NCBI RefSeq assembly: GCF_001552135.1 | Contig: NZ_BCQP01000004.1 | Span: 186,001 to 250,000 of the forward strand | Direction: 5' to 3' | Source: Actinomadura chibensis NBRC 106107 | GTDB taxonomy: Bacteria; Actinomycetota; Actinomycetes; Streptosporangiales; Streptosporangiaceae | DNA: 64,000 nt | Part shown: positions 7,831 through 17,516 of the stretch, piece after piece | How positions within the stretch are numbered: position 1 is the stretch's first letter | Layout of the letters: each line of letters begins with the position of its first letter | The notes under the pieces: model-generated | Databases searched by the model: none | The model's input: only the letters and a program-made list of their open reading frames with translations | What the model was told of the DNA's origin: nothing | Made by a program: the position numbers and the translations under genes

Positions 7831-8877
7831 CTAGCGCAAGCGCTGGGAGATTTCCACCCAGCGGTCGAGGAGGGTGGTGGCGGCGCCGGAGTCGACGGCC
7901 TCGGCGGCGCGGGCGTTGGCGGCGGCGAGGGCGTCGGTCAGGTCGGCGGGGGCGGGGGCGCCCTCGTAGGCGACGATCAGGGCGGCGGCGTTCAGCAGGA
8001 CCATGTCGCGGACGGGGCCCGGCCGCCCCGCGAACGTCTCGCGGGCGACGCGGCCGTTGAACGTCGCGTCGGCGCCGCGCAGGTCGTCCGGGCGCGCCGG
8101 GGGGATCCCCAGGGCGGCCGGGTCGAACGTGGTCTCGGTCGCCGTCCCGTCGCGGACCACCCACACCGTGGACGTGCCGGTCGTGGTCAGCTCGTCCAGG
8201 CCGTCGTCGCCGCGGAACACCAGGGACGAGCAGCCGCGCGCGGCGAACACGCCCGCCATGACGCCCGCCATCCGCGGGTGGAACACCCCGACCGCCTGCG
8301 CGCCGGGACGCGCCGGGTTCGTCAGCGGGCCGAGGAAGTTGAACACCGTCGGGGTGCCGAGCTCGCTCCGCGTGCGGGAGGCGTACTTCAGCGCCGGGTG
8401 GTACAGCGGCGCGAAGCAGAAGGTGATGCCGATCTCCGCGGCGATCCGCGCGGTCGACTCGGGCGGCAGGTCGATCGCGACGCCGAGGTGCTCCAGCAGG
8501 TCGGCCGCGCCGCAGGAGGACGAGGCGGCCCGGTTGCCGTGCTTCACCACCCGGACGCCCGCCGCCGCGGCCACCACGGCGGCCATCGTGGACACGTTGA
8601 CGGTGTGGGCGCGGTCGCCGCCCGTCCCGACGAGGTCGGCGATGGGGCCGGGGACGTCGATGGGCGTGGCGTTGTCCATCATGCCCTCGGCGAGGCCGGT
8701 GACCTCCTCGACCGTCTCGCCCTTGGCGCGCAGCCCGACCGCGAAGCCCGCGATCTGCACGTCCGTGGCCTCCCCGGACATGATGGCGTTCATCGCCCAG
8801 GAGGTCTCCTCGCTGGTCAGCGAGTCTCCGGCGACCAGCGCGTTGAGCAGCGCCGGCCAGGTGGTGCGCGCGTCCAT
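7831..8877 (-). CDS. trpD: anthranilate phosphoribosyltransferase
   Basis: Transfers phosphoribose from PRPP to anthranilate, the second step of tryptophan synthesis. The 348-residue product has the PRPP-binding [14 protein letters not shown], the glycine/serine loop [15 protein letters not shown], and the anthranilate-site region [12 protein letters not shown]. The frame is open further upstream, but the ATG at 8875-8877 begins [15 protein letters not shown], the normal start of the family, and is preceded by GAGAGAAC. It lies downstream of a small receiver-like gene on the same strand and away from the other trp genes, as is usual in actinomycetes. Confidence 0.93.
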   Translation of the reverse strand: MDARTTWPALLNALVAGDSLTSEETSWAMNAIMSGEATDVQIAGFAVGLRAKGETVEEVTGLAEGMMDNATPIDVPGPIADLVGTGGDRAHTVNVSTMAAVVAAAAGVRVVKHGNRAASSSCGAADLLEHLGVAIDLPPESTARIAAEIGITFCFAPLYHPALKYASRTRSELGTPTVFNFLGPLTNPARPGAQAVGVFHPRMAGVMAGVFAARGCSSLVFRGDDGLDELTTTGTSTVWVVRDGTATETTFDPAALGIPPARPDDLRGADATFNGRVARETFAGRPGPVRDMVLLNAAALIVAYEGAPAPADLTDALAAANARAAEAVDSGAATTLLDRWVEISQRLR

Positions 8878-8900
8878 GTCGTGCCGTTCTCTCGGGCGCC

Positions 8901-9299
8901 CTACAGGGCGGGGAGGCGGGTCTCCAGGCGCTGCCGCATCAGCCCGGCGAGCGCGTTCGCGACGGCCATCGGGTCGAGCGGGAGGCTCACCACGGCGTCC
9001 GCCCGGGACCAGGTCGCGAGCCAGCCGTCGTCGCGGCGGCCGATGATCGCGAGGACCGGCGGGCAGTCGTACACCTCGTCCTTGGCCTGCCGGCACACGC
9101 CGAGGCCGCCCGCGGGCTGGGCCTCGCCGTCCACCACGAGGACGTCGATCCCGCCCTGGTCGAGCGTCTCCACCACGGCGGGCTGGGTCGCCCGCTCGAC
9201 GAACTCGACCTTGGGCAGGTCGGCGGCCGGACGGCGGCCGATCGCCAGCCGGATCTGGGCGCGGGTGTTCGCGTCGTCGCTGTAGACGAGGACCTTCAT
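8901..9299 (-). CDS. receiver-like (response regulator fold) protein
   Basis: A 132-residue protein with a CheY-like pattern: [20 protein letters not shown], then [21 protein letters not shown] around the phospho-acceptor position, and a late [17 protein letters not shown] helix. The usual acidic pair is SDD and the acceptor Asp is in VVDGE, but the conserved lysine (normally KP) reads LPLD, so phosphorylation is doubtful. It has no output domain. The start is the ATG at 9297-9299; an ATG 27 bases upstream is also possible. It precedes trpD and is divergent from ctaE. Confidence 0.65.
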   Translation of the reverse strand: MKVLVYSDDANTRAQIRLAIGRRPAADLPKVEFVERATQPAVVETLDQGGIDVLVVDGEAQPAGGLGVCRQAKDEVYDCPPVLAIIGRRDDGWLATWSRADAVVSLPLDPMAVANALAGLMRQRLETRLPAL

Positions 9300-9419
9300 C
9301 GGGCTCTCCGGGGCGGTGCTGCTCATGGACGTGAAGGGTACCGGGTCACGGGCGCGCGGGACACGCGCGGGAACCCTTGTAGGGGGGTCATGCGTCACTC
9401 ACTGGATGGGGGCGCAATA

Positions 9420-10076
9420 ATGCTGCCCGTGACAGCTTCCGCGATAGAGACAACACCTCACGCACGGGCGAACCGTCCCAATTTGGTCAGCGTGGGGACG
9501 ATCGTTTGGCTGTCGTCCGAGCTGATGTTCTTCGCGGCGCTGTTCGCGATGTTCTTCACGATCCGCTCTGTGACGATCGGCCAGTCCGGGCACGACGCGT
9601 GGCCGGGCGCCCCGCTCGACCTGCCGCTGTCGTCGGTCAACACGACGATCCTGGTGCTGTCCTCCGTGACCTGCCAGATGGGCGTCTTCAAGGCGGAGGC
9701 GGGCAAGGTCGGGCGCGACGGCGGCCTGCTGAACTTCCGCCGCTGGGGGCTGCGCGAGTGGTACGTCCTCTCGTTCCTCATGGGCGCCTACTTCGTCGCG
9801 GGGCAGGGTTACGAGTACTTCAACCTCGTGACCAAGGACGGGCTGACCTTCTCGTCCTCGGCCTACGGCTCGATCTTCTACCTTGCGACCGGCTTCCACG
9901 GCCTGCACGTCATCGGCGGCCTCATCGCCTTCCTGTTCATCCTCGGCCGCACCTTCGCGGCGAAGCGGTGGACGCACGAGCAGGCGACGAGCGCGATCGT
10001 CGTGTCCTACTACTGGCACTTCGTCGACATCGTCTGGATCGGCCTGTTCTCGGCCGTCTACCTGCTCGACATGTGA
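9420..10076 (+). CDS. ctaE: cytochrome c oxidase subunit III
   Basis: A 218-residue membrane subunit of the aa3-type oxidase with five helices, including [15 protein letters not shown] and the C-terminal [17 protein letters not shown] typical of subunit III. I chose the ATG at 9420; a GTG nine bases later is possible. It heads the ctaE-qcrC-qcrA-qcrB cluster, which in actinobacteria encodes parts of a bc1-aa3 supercomplex that passes electrons from menaquinol to oxygen without a soluble cytochrome c. Catalytic subunits I and II are not in the window. Confidence 0.93.
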   Translation: MLPVTASAIETTPHARANRPNLVSVGTIVWLSSELMFFAALFAMFFTIRSVTIGQSGHDAWPGAPLDLPLSSVNTTILVLSSVTCQMGVFKAEAGKVGRDGGLLNFRRWGLREWYVLSFLMGAYFVAGQGYEYFNLVTKDGLTFSSSAYGSIFYLATGFHGLHVIGGLIAFLFILGRTFAAKRWTHEQATSAIVVSYYWHFVDIVWIGLFSAVYLLDM

Positions 10077-10126
10077 CAGCCCGACCACCCTGACCCACCC
10101 AAGACATGACCCGAACGGGGATTTCC

Positions 10127-11038
10127 GTGAAAAGGATCACCGCATGGCGACGGCGCCCGTGGGCGGGCTACGCCGTCGTGCTGGCGGCCCTGGCGGCGAT
10201 CGGCGTGGTCTACGCCGGCTTCTCGCCGCGGAGTGACCGGGCCGAGGCGCAGAGCAGCGCCCAGGCCGCGCAGGACCTGAAGCACGGCCAACAGCTGTTC
10301 AACAAGAACTGCGCGAGCTGCCACGGGCTGAACGCCGAGGGCACGAAGGACGCCAAGGGCAACCCGATCGCGCCGAGCCTCATCGGCGTCGGCGCGGCGT
10401 CGGTCGACTTCCAGGTCAGCACGGGCCGCATGCCCGCGATGAACCCTGGCGCGCAGATTCCGCGCAAGGAGCCGATCCCCGACTTCAACACCTCGATCAA
10501 GACCGACTTCGAGGAGCCGGAGAAGCGCGAGGCCGCGGAGAAGCAGAAGGCCCAGGCCGAGAAGAACCTGGCCGACCTGCGCGCCTGGATCGCCTCGCTC
10601 GGCGGCGGGCCCGAGGTCCCCCCGGCCTCCGCGGTCGACCCGGACAAGGGCGACGTCGCGCTCGGCGGCAAGCTGTTCCGCACCAACTGCGCCCAGTGCC
10701 ACAACTTCACCGGCCAGGGCGGCGCGCTGACCGGCGGCAAGTACGCGCCCCCGCTGTCGGGGGACGACGTCACGCCCACCCAGATGTACGAGGCGATGCT
10801 GACCGGCCCGCAGGCGATGCCGGTCTTCAACGACACGACGCTCACGCCGCAGGACAAGCAGGCGATCATCTCCTACCTGGTCAAGACGCGTGAGGAGCCG
10901 AACCCGGGCGGGAACGGCCTCGGCCGCATCGGCCCGGTGAGCGAGGGCCTCGCCGGCTGGCTGATCGGGATCGGCCTGCTGGTGCTGGCCGCCATGTGGA
11001 TCACCGCGAAGAAGCCGAAGAAGCTGAAGAAGTCATGA
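10127..11038 (+). CDS. qcrC: cytochrome bc1 complex diheme cytochrome c subunit
   Basis: A 303-residue membrane-anchored cytochrome with two c-type heme sites, C62-ASC-H66 and C188-AQC-H192. The N-terminal helix (about 12-30) and a C-terminal helix (GWLIGIGLLVLAAMWI) hold it in the membrane with hemes outside. Two hemes let it replace soluble cytochrome c in the actinobacterial bc1-aa3 supercomplex. I chose the GTG at 10127 because GGGG sits seven bases upstream and the product then begins MKRITAWRRRPW like its relatives; an ATG 21 bases upstream is the alternative. Its stop overlaps the qcrA start (ATGA). Confidence 0.92.
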   Translation: MKRITAWRRRPWAGYAVVLAALAAIGVVYAGFSPRSDRAEAQSSAQAAQDLKHGQQLFNKNCASCHGLNAEGTKDAKGNPIAPSLIGVGAASVDFQVSTGRMPAMNPGAQIPRKEPIPDFNTSIKTDFEEPEKREAAEKQKAQAEKNLADLRAWIASLGGGPEVPPASAVDPDKGDVALGGKLFRTNCAQCHNFTGQGGALTGGKYAPPLSGDDVTPTQMYEAMLTGPQAMPVFNDTTLTPQDKQAIISYLVKTREEPNPGGNGLGRIGPVSEGLAGWLIGIGLLVLAAMWITAKKPKKLKKS

Positions 11039-12150
11039 GCGACGACAAGAACGAGACCGAGGGCGCACCGGGCCCGGGCGAGGACGGCCGCCGCCGCGAG
11101 CGCGTCATCGGCACGCCGTCCCCGGCGCGGGAGAAGGCGCTGCTCGCCGAGGACGACATCTCGGCGCCCGCGGGCGTGGGCGAGCAGCTCGACGAGGCGT
11201 CGATGAAGCGGGCGGAGCGGATCGTCGCGACGTTCTTCCTGGTCGCGTTCGCGGCCAGCGTGACGTTCATCGCCTACTTCATCGGCTGGAGCGGCCGCGA
11301 CGGCGGCATGCACGGCGTGCTGCGCGCCCGCGAGTCCAACTTCTGGCTCGGCGGGACGATGGCGCTGTCGTTCCTCGCGATGGCCGTCGGCGTGACGATC
11401 TGGGTCCGCCGGCTGATGACCAGCAAGCCGATCGTCCAGGAGCGGCACGAGCTGGCCGCCGACGAGGAGTCCAGGGCGGCGTTCGCGCAGGACTTCATGG
11501 AGGGCGCCGAGGACAGCGGCATCACCAAGCGGCCGCTGCTGCGCCGCACGCTGCTGCTCGCCGCCGCGCCGCTCGGGCTGGCGCCGCTCGTCCTGCTGCG
11601 CGACCTCGGCCCGCTGCCGGAGAAGCGGCTCCGCCACACCTACTGGGGCGAGGCGGTCAAGAAGGCGCAGGCCGAGGGCAAGAAGGGCGTCCGCCTGGTG
11701 GTGGACGGCACCAACAAGCCGCTGCGGGTCAGCGACTTCTCCTCGCCCGGCGGGATGATCACCGTCCTGCCGGAGGGCATCGAGGAGGAGGTGCCCGAGG
11801 AGCAGGTGCTGACGCAGAACGCCAAGGCGGTCACCATCCTCATCAACGTCCCGCCGGACAAGTTCAAGCCCGCCAAGGGACGTGAGAACTGGCACGTCAA
11901 CGGCATCGTGGCGTACTCGAAGGTCTGCACGCACGTCGGCTGCCCGGCCGCGCTGTACGAGCAGACGACGCACCACATCCTGTGCCCGTGCCACCAGTCC
12001 ACGTTCGACGCCACCGACGCCGCCAAGGTCATCTTCGGCCCGGCGGCGCGGCCGCTGCCGCAGCTTCCGCTGGCCGTGGAGGACGGGTACCTCGTCGCGA
12101 CCAGCGACTATCACGAGCCGGTCGGCCCGAGCTTCTGGGAGCGCGGATGA
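11035..12150 (+). CDS. qcrA: cytochrome bc1 complex Rieske iron-sulfur subunit
   Basis: A 371-residue Rieske protein. The 2Fe-2S ligands are Cys298 and His300 in CTHVGC, and Cys317 and His320 in CPCH; Cys303 and Cys319 would form the stabilising disulfide. As in other actinobacteria, an extra N-terminal part with three transmembrane helices (near residues 65-85, 100-125 and 165-185) precedes the cluster domain, which lies outside the membrane. It begins by a 4-base ATGA overlap with qcrC and ends by the same kind of overlap with qcrB, so the three subunits are translationally coupled. Confidence 0.94.
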   Translation: MSDDKNETEGAPGPGEDGRRRERVIGTPSPAREKALLAEDDISAPAGVGEQLDEASMKRAERIVATFFLVAFAASVTFIAYFIGWSGRDGGMHGVLRARESNFWLGGTMALSFLAMAVGVTIWVRRLMTSKPIVQERHELAADEESRAAFAQDFMEGAEDSGITKRPLLRRTLLLAAAPLGLAPLVLLRDLGPLPEKRLRHTYWGEAVKKAQAEGKKGVRLVVDGTNKPLRVSDFSSPGGMITVLPEGIEEEVPEEQVLTQNAKAVTILINVPPDKFKPAKGRENWHVNGIVAYSKVCTHVGCPAALYEQTTHHILCPCHQSTFDATDAAKVIFGPAARPLPQLPLAVEDGYLVATSDYHEPVGPSFWERG

Positions 12151-13775
12151 GTCAGGCGACACCTCCGAAGGCCATCGAGGGGACGCTCGGCTTCATCGAC
12201 GAGCGCCTCGGCTCCACGAGCTTCTTCAGGCGGAACGTCAAGAAGGTCTTCCCGGACCACTGGTCGTTCATGCTGGGCGAGATCGCCCTGTACTCCTTCA
12301 TCATCCTGCTGCTGACCGGGACGTTCCTGACGCTCTGGTTCAAGCCGAGCATGGCGGAGGTCGTGTACGACGGGTCGTACACGAAGCTGCAGGGCGTGAA
12401 GATGTCCGAGGCCTACGACTCGACGCTGCACATCAGCTTCGACGTCCGCGGCGGGCTGCTCATGCGGCAGATCCACCACTGGGCCGCGATCCTGTTCATG
12501 GCGTCGATCCTGGCGCACATGCTGCGGGTGTTCTTCACCGGCGCGTACCGCAAGCCGCGCGAGCTGAACTGGCTGATCGGCATCGGCATGTTCACGCTCG
12601 GCATGCTGGAGGGCCTGTTCGGCTACTCGCTGCCGGACGACCTGCTGTCCGGCACCGGGCTGCGCATCACGCAGGGCGTGGCGGAGTCGATCCCGCTGGT
12701 CGGCACCTACATCTACATGTTCCTGTTCGGCGGCGAGTTCCCCGGCCAGGACATCGTGCCCCGCCTGTACATGCTGCACATCCTGCTGATCCCGGCGCTG
12801 ATCCTCGGCATGGTCACCGCGCACATGATGATCATGTGGCATCAGAAGCACACCGCGATGCCGGTCAAGAACCAGACCGAGCAGCAGGTGTACGGCTACC
12901 CGTTCTACCCGGTGTTCATGGCGAAGACCGGCGCGTACTTCCTGTTCACGTTCGGCGTCGTGGCGCTGCTCGGCGCGTTCGCGCAGATCAACCCGATCTG
13001 GCTGTTCGGCCCCTACGACCCGGGCGCGATCTCGTCCGGGTCCCAGCCGGACTGGTACATGGGGCCGCTCGAAGGCGCCCTGCGCATCATGCCGAACTGG
13101 GAGATCACCGCCTGGGGCCACACGCTCAGCCTGAACGTGCTGATCCCGGCGGCGGTGCCGCTCGGCATCGTGTTCGGCGGCGCGGCGGCGTGGCCGTTCG
13201 TCGAGGCGTGGGTGACCGGCGACAAGCGGCAGCACCACGTGAACACGCGGCCGCGCAACGCCCCGGTCCGCACCGCGACCGGCATGGCGGCCGTCACGTT
13301 CTACGGGCTGCTGTGGCTCGCGGGCGCCAACGACGTCCTCGCGGAGCGGTTCCACGTCTCGCTGTTCGCGACGACCTGGTTCTTCCGGGTGACGGTCTTC
13401 CTCGGGCCGCTGATCGCGTTCATCGTGACGAAGCGGATCTGCCTGGGCCTCCAGCGCAAGGACGCCGACACGATCGGGCACGGCGTGGAGTCCGGCGTCA
13501 TCCTCATGTCGCCGGAGGGCAGGTTCTCCGAGCGGCACGAGGCGCCGCGCGAGGAGGAGAAGCTCGTCATCCTCTCCAAGGAGAACGCCCGCCCGGAGGC
13601 GCCCGCGCGGGACGCCAAGGGCATCCCGGCGCCCGGCAGCAAGGGCCCGATCGGGCATCTGCGCTCGCGGCTGAACCGCGCGTGGACCTTCGACGACATC
13701 CCCGTCGAGGAGCACGAGCACGGCCACGGCGACCAGAAGGCGATCGAGAGCGGGTCGGAGCAGGTCAAGCACTGA
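12147..13775 (+). CDS. qcrB: cytochrome bc1 complex cytochrome b subunit
   Basis: A 542-residue integral membrane protein that carries the two b hemes and the menaquinol sites. Heme histidines lie in QIHHWAAILFMASILAH and in LHILLIPALILGMVTAHMM. The Qo-site PDW(Y) motif appears as QPDWYMGPLEG. A long hydrophilic C-terminal tail (after about residue 440) is typical of the actinobacterial form. The ATG overlaps the qcrA stop (ATGA). A 13-bp hairpin follows the stop and closes the operon. Confidence 0.94.
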   Translation: MSQATPPKAIEGTLGFIDERLGSTSFFRRNVKKVFPDHWSFMLGEIALYSFIILLLTGTFLTLWFKPSMAEVVYDGSYTKLQGVKMSEAYDSTLHISFDVRGGLLMRQIHHWAAILFMASILAHMLRVFFTGAYRKPRELNWLIGIGMFTLGMLEGLFGYSLPDDLLSGTGLRITQGVAESIPLVGTYIYMFLFGGEFPGQDIVPRLYMLHILLIPALILGMVTAHMMIMWHQKHTAMPVKNQTEQQVYGYPFYPVFMAKTGAYFLFTFGVVALLGAFAQINPIWLFGPYDPGAISSGSQPDWYMGPLEGALRIMPNWEITAWGHTLSLNVLIPAAVPLGIVFGGAAAWPFVEAWVTGDKRQHHVNTRPRNAPVRTATGMAAVTFYGLLWLAGANDVLAERFHVSLFATTWFFRVTVFLGPLIAFIVTKRICLGLQRKDADTIGHGVESGVILMSPEGRFSERHEAPREEEKLVILSKENARPEAPARDAKGIPAPGSKGPIGHLRSRLNRAWTFDDIPVEEHEHGHGDQKAIESGSEQVKH

Positions 13776-13790
13776 TCCGGAGCTCACGGA

Positions 13791-13820
13791 GGCCCGGCGC
13801 CGCGATGGCGGCGCCGGGCC
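13791..13820 (+). terminator. terminator hairpin of the ctaE-qcrCAB operon
   Basis: GGCCCGGCGCCGC and GCGGCGCCGGGCC form a perfect 13-bp stem with loop GATG, followed by TT. It starts 15 bases after the qcrB stop and ends just before the -10 box of the next gene. Confidence 0.75.
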
Positions 13821-13831
13821 TTCGGCGTACG

Positions 13832-13837
13832 TATGCT
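13832..13837 (+). promoter_or_regulatory. -10 box of a leaderless start (mannosyltransferase)
   Basis: TATGCT ends 8 bases before the ATG at 13846 and no ribosome site is present, which suggests transcription starts at or next to the start codon. Confidence 0.45.
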
Positions 13838-13845
13838 GGCCCGCG

Positions 13846-14967
13846 ATGAGGACGCTCTTCGTCACCAACGACTTCCCGCCCCGGCCGGGCGGGATCCAGG
13901 CGTTCGTGCACGGGCTCGCCGCGCGGCGGCCGCCCGGCTCGGTGGTCGTGTACGCCCCGGCGTGGAAGGGGGACGCCGCGTTCGACGCGGCGCAGCCGTT
14001 CCCCGTCGTCCGGCATCCGGGGTCGCTGATGCTGCCGGAGCCGGGGGTGCGGCGCCGCGCGGCGGAGATCATGCGCGCGGAGGGCTGCGACTCGGTGGTG
14101 TTCGGCGCGGCCGCGCCGCTCGGCCTGCTCGCCCCGGCGCTGCGGCGGCACGGGGCCGAGCGGCTCGTCGGGATCACGCACGGGCACGAGGCGGGCTGGG
14201 CGGCGCTGCCGGTGGCGCGCCGCCTCCTCGCCCGCATCGGGGACGACACGGACGTCCTCACCTACCTCGGCGAGTACACGCGGTCCCGGATGGCGCGGGT
14301 GCTGTCGCCGGACGCGGCGGCCCGGATGGCCCGGCTCGCCCCCGGCGTCGACGAGCAGGCGTTCCGCCCCGGCGCGGGCGGCGACGAGATCCGGGCGCGG
14401 CACGGGCTGGCGGGACGCCCGGTGGCGGTGTGCGTGTCCCGGCTGGTGCCGCGCAAGGGGCAGGACGCGCTGATCCGCGCCTGGCCGCGCGTCCAGCGGA
14501 TGGTGCCGGACGCGGCGCTGCTGCTCGTCGGCGGCGGCCCGTACCGCGCCGACCTGGAGCGGCTCGCCGCGTCGTGCGGCGTGGCCGGCTCCGTCGTGTT
14601 CACCGGCGGCGTCCCGTGGGAGGAGCTGCCCGCCCACTACGACGCGGGCGACGTGTTCGCGATGCCGTGCCGGACCCGCCGCCGCGGCCTGGACGTCGAG
14701 GGCCTCGGGATCGTCTACCTGGAGGCGTCGGCGACGGGGCTGCCGGTGGTGGCGGGCGACTCGGGAGGCGCGCCCGACGCCGTCCTGGACGGGGAGACGG
14801 GCCTGGTCGTGCCGGGGCGGTCGGCGTCGCGCATCGCGGAGGCGGTCGGCGGCCTGCTCGCCGACGCCGGGCGCGCCCGCCGGATGGGGGAGCGGGGACG
14901 CGCCTGGGTCGAGCGCGACTGGCGCTGGGAGACCCAAGCGGCCCGGCTCGCGAAACTGCTCGACTGA
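13846..14967 (+). CDS. GT4 glycosyltransferase, probable PimB-type mannosyltransferase
   Basis: A 373-residue GT-B enzyme of the GT4 family. The start TNDFPPRPGGIQAFVHGLA is the acceptor-side signature of phosphatidyl-myo-inositol mannosyltransferases; the donor side has the SRLVPRKGQDALI loop and the E-x7-E type motif around DVEGLGIVYLEA. Its place just after qcrB matches the PimB' position near ctaE-qcrCAB in mycobacteria, so I infer it adds the second mannose in phosphatidylinositol mannoside synthesis at the cytoplasmic face of the membrane. Another alpha-mannosyltransferase of the same family cannot be excluded. The start appears leaderless. Confidence 0.8.
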   Translation: MRTLFVTNDFPPRPGGIQAFVHGLAARRPPGSVVVYAPAWKGDAAFDAAQPFPVVRHPGSLMLPEPGVRRRAAEIMRAEGCDSVVFGAAAPLGLLAPALRRHGAERLVGITHGHEAGWAALPVARRLLARIGDDTDVLTYLGEYTRSRMARVLSPDAAARMARLAPGVDEQAFRPGAGGDEIRARHGLAGRPVAVCVSRLVPRKGQDALIRAWPRVQRMVPDAALLLVGGGPYRADLERLAASCGVAGSVVFTGGVPWEELPAHYDAGDVFAMPCRTRRRGLDVEGLGIVYLEASATGLPVVAGDSGGAPDAVLDGETGLVVPGRSASRIAEAVGGLLADAGRARRMGERGRAWVERDWRWETQAARLAKLLD

Positions 14968-14985
14968 CGGGCGTCCCGCGGCGCG

Positions 14986-15597
14986 CTACCGGCGGCCGCC
15001 GAACTCCCAGGCGTGGATCTCGACGTCCTCGTAGCGGCCGTTCCGGGCGTACGGGTCGCCGTCCATGAGGGTCTCGGCGGCGGCGCGGTCCGGCAGCTCG
15101 ACGAGGAGGACGGTGCCCGTCCGGTCGGCGCCGTCGTCGGACAGCAGCGGGCCGTAGGCGATCAGCCGGTCGCCGTAGAGGCCGTCGAGGTAGCGGTGCT
15201 GCGCCTCCGCGAGCTTGTCGTCGCCGGACGCGGCCGCCGCGCCGTGCGCGATGACGCCGTGCGCGATGACGAGGAAGCGCTCGTAGCCGGGGACCGCCGT
15301 GGCGAACTGCCACATCGTCCGGCCGAGGACGTTCCTCCAGCGGCGGATGAGGACGTCGTCGTACACGCCCGCCTTGTAGTTCGGCTCCTCGAACGCGAAC
15401 TCGCGGGCGGCGGCCGGGCCGGGGAGGTCGGCGATGTGCATGCTGCCCGTCACCGTCTCGCCGTCGGCGCCGAACGTCGGGCCGCGCGCGATCAGCTCGT
15501 CGGCGTAGCGGTCCATGAACGTCCAGTGGGCCTCGGCGAGCTCCATCCGGAGCGGGAACGTGCCCGGCCTGTCGCGGCAGTAGAAGAAGTACTCCAC
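14986..15597 (-). CDS. duplicated YciI-like domain protein
   Basis: A 203-residue protein built from two YciI-like (dimeric alpha+beta barrel) halves. The first runs from EYFFYCRDRPG through HWTFMDRYADELIARGPTF to ADLPGPAAAREFAFEEPNYKAGVYDDVLIRRW. The second repeats the order: FLVIAHG, AEAQHRYLDGLYGDRLIAYGP, VELPDRAAAETLMDGDPYARNGRYEDVEIHAWEF. YciI proteins normally dimerise, so this looks like a fused dimer. The function is unknown; relatives act on small organic molecules. Translation starts at the GTG at 15595-15597. It converges on the mannosyltransferase with an 18-base gap. Confidence 0.7.
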   Translation of the reverse strand: MEYFFYCRDRPGTFPLRMELAEAHWTFMDRYADELIARGPTFGADGETVTGSMHIADLPGPAAAREFAFEEPNYKAGVYDDVLIRRWRNVLGRTMWQFATAVPGYERFLVIAHGVIAHGAAAASGDDKLAEAQHRYLDGLYGDRLIAYGPLLSDDGADRTGTVLLVELPDRAAAETLMDGDPYARNGRYEDVEIHAWEFGGRR

Positions 15598-15974
15598 GTC
15601 GCAGGGATCTTAGCGAGGCCCGGTCCGGCCCGAGGACCCCGCCCCCGCGCCGGTCGGCGGAGTCCTCGCGCCGGAGCCCGGCCGCGGACGCTCGCGCCGG
15701 GGACGCCCGGAATGATCCCTGTCCCGGTGATCGCCGTGTTCCGGGCGCCGCCCGCCGCTCCCGTCCGCGGCCGCTGCCGTCTGCGACGCTAGGCCCGTCC
15801 GCGACGTGCGGCGTCCCCGTTAACGAGCGTTTAAGGGGCCGATGATGCCGCGCTAAGCCGCCTTCCAGGTCCGGCCACGAACGAAATAGGGCAACGCGGT
15901 GCATGCATGGAACGTTCGGACACTGACATGATCAATGTCCGGACGGGCGGCGGCGGGCGAGCGGAGGCGGACGG
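15598..15974. other. 377-base intergenic region with divergent promoters
   Basis: No gene is supported here. The strand facing left carries TAAGAT nine bases before the YciI-like GTG. A less GC-rich patch at 15818-15935 (TTAACGAGCGTTTAAGG and onward) probably holds the promoter of the penicillin-binding protein. An imperfect inverted repeat sits at 15914-15944. Confidence 0.5.
15914..15944. promoter_or_regulatory. imperfect inverted repeat upstream of the penicillin-binding protein gene
   Basis: GTTCGGACA and TGTCCGGAC are 9-base arms with one mismatch, 13 bases apart, ending 30 bases before the GTG. It could be a regulator site or a leader hairpin; I recognise no specific operator. Confidence 0.3.
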
Positions 15975-17516
15975 GTGCGGTCTCGGGGTGTGAAGGTGCT
16001 GGCCGTCGTGCTGGCGGTGGTGCTGACGACGGGGCTCGTGGCGGGCTGGGCGTTACGCAGGCGGCGCGACCACGACACCGCCGAGCGCGTCGCCGCGCGC
16101 TACTTCGCGGCGTGGAGCAAGGGCGACCTGGACGAGATGCGCGACCTCGCCGCCGACCCGCCCGCGGACTTCGCCGCGCAGCACCGGGCGCTGTCGATCG
16201 GGCTGGCGGTCACCTCGATCGCGCTGGAGCCGCGCCCGGTCGTCCGGTCGGGCCCGGACGCCGCGCGCGCCGCCTTCACCGTCAGCCGGTCGCTCGCCGG
16301 GCACGGGACCTGGGCGTTCCCGTCGGAGCTGCGGCTCGGCCGGGTGGACGGCCGGTGGCGCGTCCTGTGGACGCCCGCGACGCTCTACCCGGGGCTGAAG
16401 GGCGCCGGGCACTGGACGATGGGCCAGGTGCGCGTCCCCGCCGTGACGCTGACCGACCGCGCCGGGCGCTCCCTCCCGGACGAGGGCCGGCTCGCCCCCT
16501 ACCTGGAGGGGGTCACGTCCCGGCTGGGCGGCGAGGAGGAGCGGGTCGTGTCGGCGGTCGTCCTGCGCGACGGCGACGGCCCGCCGCAGCGCGTGAAGCT
16601 GTTCGGGACCGCGAAGGGCCGCAAGGTCCGGACGACGCTGGACCCCCGGGTGCAGGCGGCGGCGGAGAAGGCGGTGGCGGGCGCGCCGGGGCGGGCGGCG
16701 ATCGTGGCCGTCCGGCCGTCCAGCGGCGAGATCGCCGCCGTGGCGGACGGCCTCGGCGGGCTCGGCGCCTTCGTCGGCGGCTACCCGCCCGGCTCGACGT
16801 TCAAGGTGGTGACGGCGGGCGCGCTCGTCGCGGCCGGCGCGGACGCCGGGACCGGCGCCGACTGCCCGGCCTCGACGGTCACGGCGCAGCGCACGATCCG
16901 CAACGACGAGGGGCACGCGCTCGGCCGGACGACGCTGCGGGACGCGTTCGCCGCGTCCTGCAACACCACGTTCGCGCGGCTCGCGGTCGAGCGGCTCGGC
17001 CCGGCGAAGCTCGCGGCGTCCGCCCGCCGCTTCGGGTTCGGCACGCGGATCACGCCGGGCGCCGACGCCGCGGACGGCGGCTTCCCCGACCCGCGCAGCG
17101 GCGCGGAGCTGGCGGAGGCGGCGATCGGGCAGGGCCGCGTCCTCGCGAGCCCGCTGCTGATGGCGTCGGTCGCCGCCGCCGTGGCGGACGGCTCGTGGCG
17201 CTCCCCCCGGCTGCTGGCGCCGGACCTCGTCCGCGCGGGCGGGGGAGCGGTGCCCGCGCCGCGCCCGGTCCCGGGGACGGCCGCGCTCCGCGCGATGATG
17301 CGGGCGGTCGTCACGGGCGGCACGGCGGCCGGCGCGGGGCTCCCGGACGGGACGTCCGGCAAGACCGGCACCGCCGAGATCGCCGACGGCCCCCCGCACG
17401 CCTGGTTCATCGGCTTCCGCGACGGCCTCGCCTTCGCGGTGTTCGTCGAGATGGGCGGCTCCGGCCCGAAGGTCGCCGCGCCGCTCGCCGCCCGCTTCCT
17501 GACCGCCCTCCACTGA
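15975..17516 (+). CDS. penicillin-binding protein (transpeptidase)
   Basis: A 513-residue cell-wall transpeptidase that cross-links peptidoglycan outside the membrane. After a short basic start and one membrane anchor (about residues 8-26), residues 35-150 resemble the NTF2-like MecA N-terminal domain (TAERVAARYFAAWSKGDLDEM). A short linker domain follows, then the transpeptidase with Ser274-TF-Lys277, Ser328-Cys-Asn330 and Lys463-Thr-Gly. It lacks a glycosyltransferase domain and C-terminal PASTA repeats. This layout resembles the PbpA/MecA-like class of actinomycetes. Start is GTG, weakly preceded by GGAGGCGG. Confidence 0.9.
   Translation: MRSRGVKVLAVVLAVVLTTGLVAGWALRRRRDHDTAERVAARYFAAWSKGDLDEMRDLAADPPADFAAQHRALSIGLAVTSIALEPRPVVRSGPDAARAAFTVSRSLAGHGTWAFPSELRLGRVDGRWRVLWTPATLYPGLKGAGHWTMGQVRVPAVTLTDRAGRSLPDEGRLAPYLEGVTSRLGGEEERVVSAVVLRDGDGPPQRVKLFGTAKGRKVRTTLDPRVQAAAEKAVAGAPGRAAIVAVRPSSGEIAAVADGLGGLGAFVGGYPPGSTFKVVTAGALVAAGADAGTGADCPASTVTAQRTIRNDEGHALGRTTLRDAFAASCNTTFARLAVERLGPAKLAASARRFGFGTRITPGADAADGGFPDPRSGAELAEAAIGQGRVLASPLLMASVAAAVADGSWRSPRLLAPDLVRAGGGAVPAPRPVPGTAALRAMMRAVVTGGTAAGAGLPDGTSGKTGTAEIADGPPHAWFIGFRDGLAFAVFVEMGGSGPKVAAPLAARFLTALH

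Noticed and set aside
12111..14261. Long minus-strand open frame of 716 codons over qcrB
   Set aside because: Antisense of a fully recognisable cytochrome b gene; no ribosome site or family pattern.
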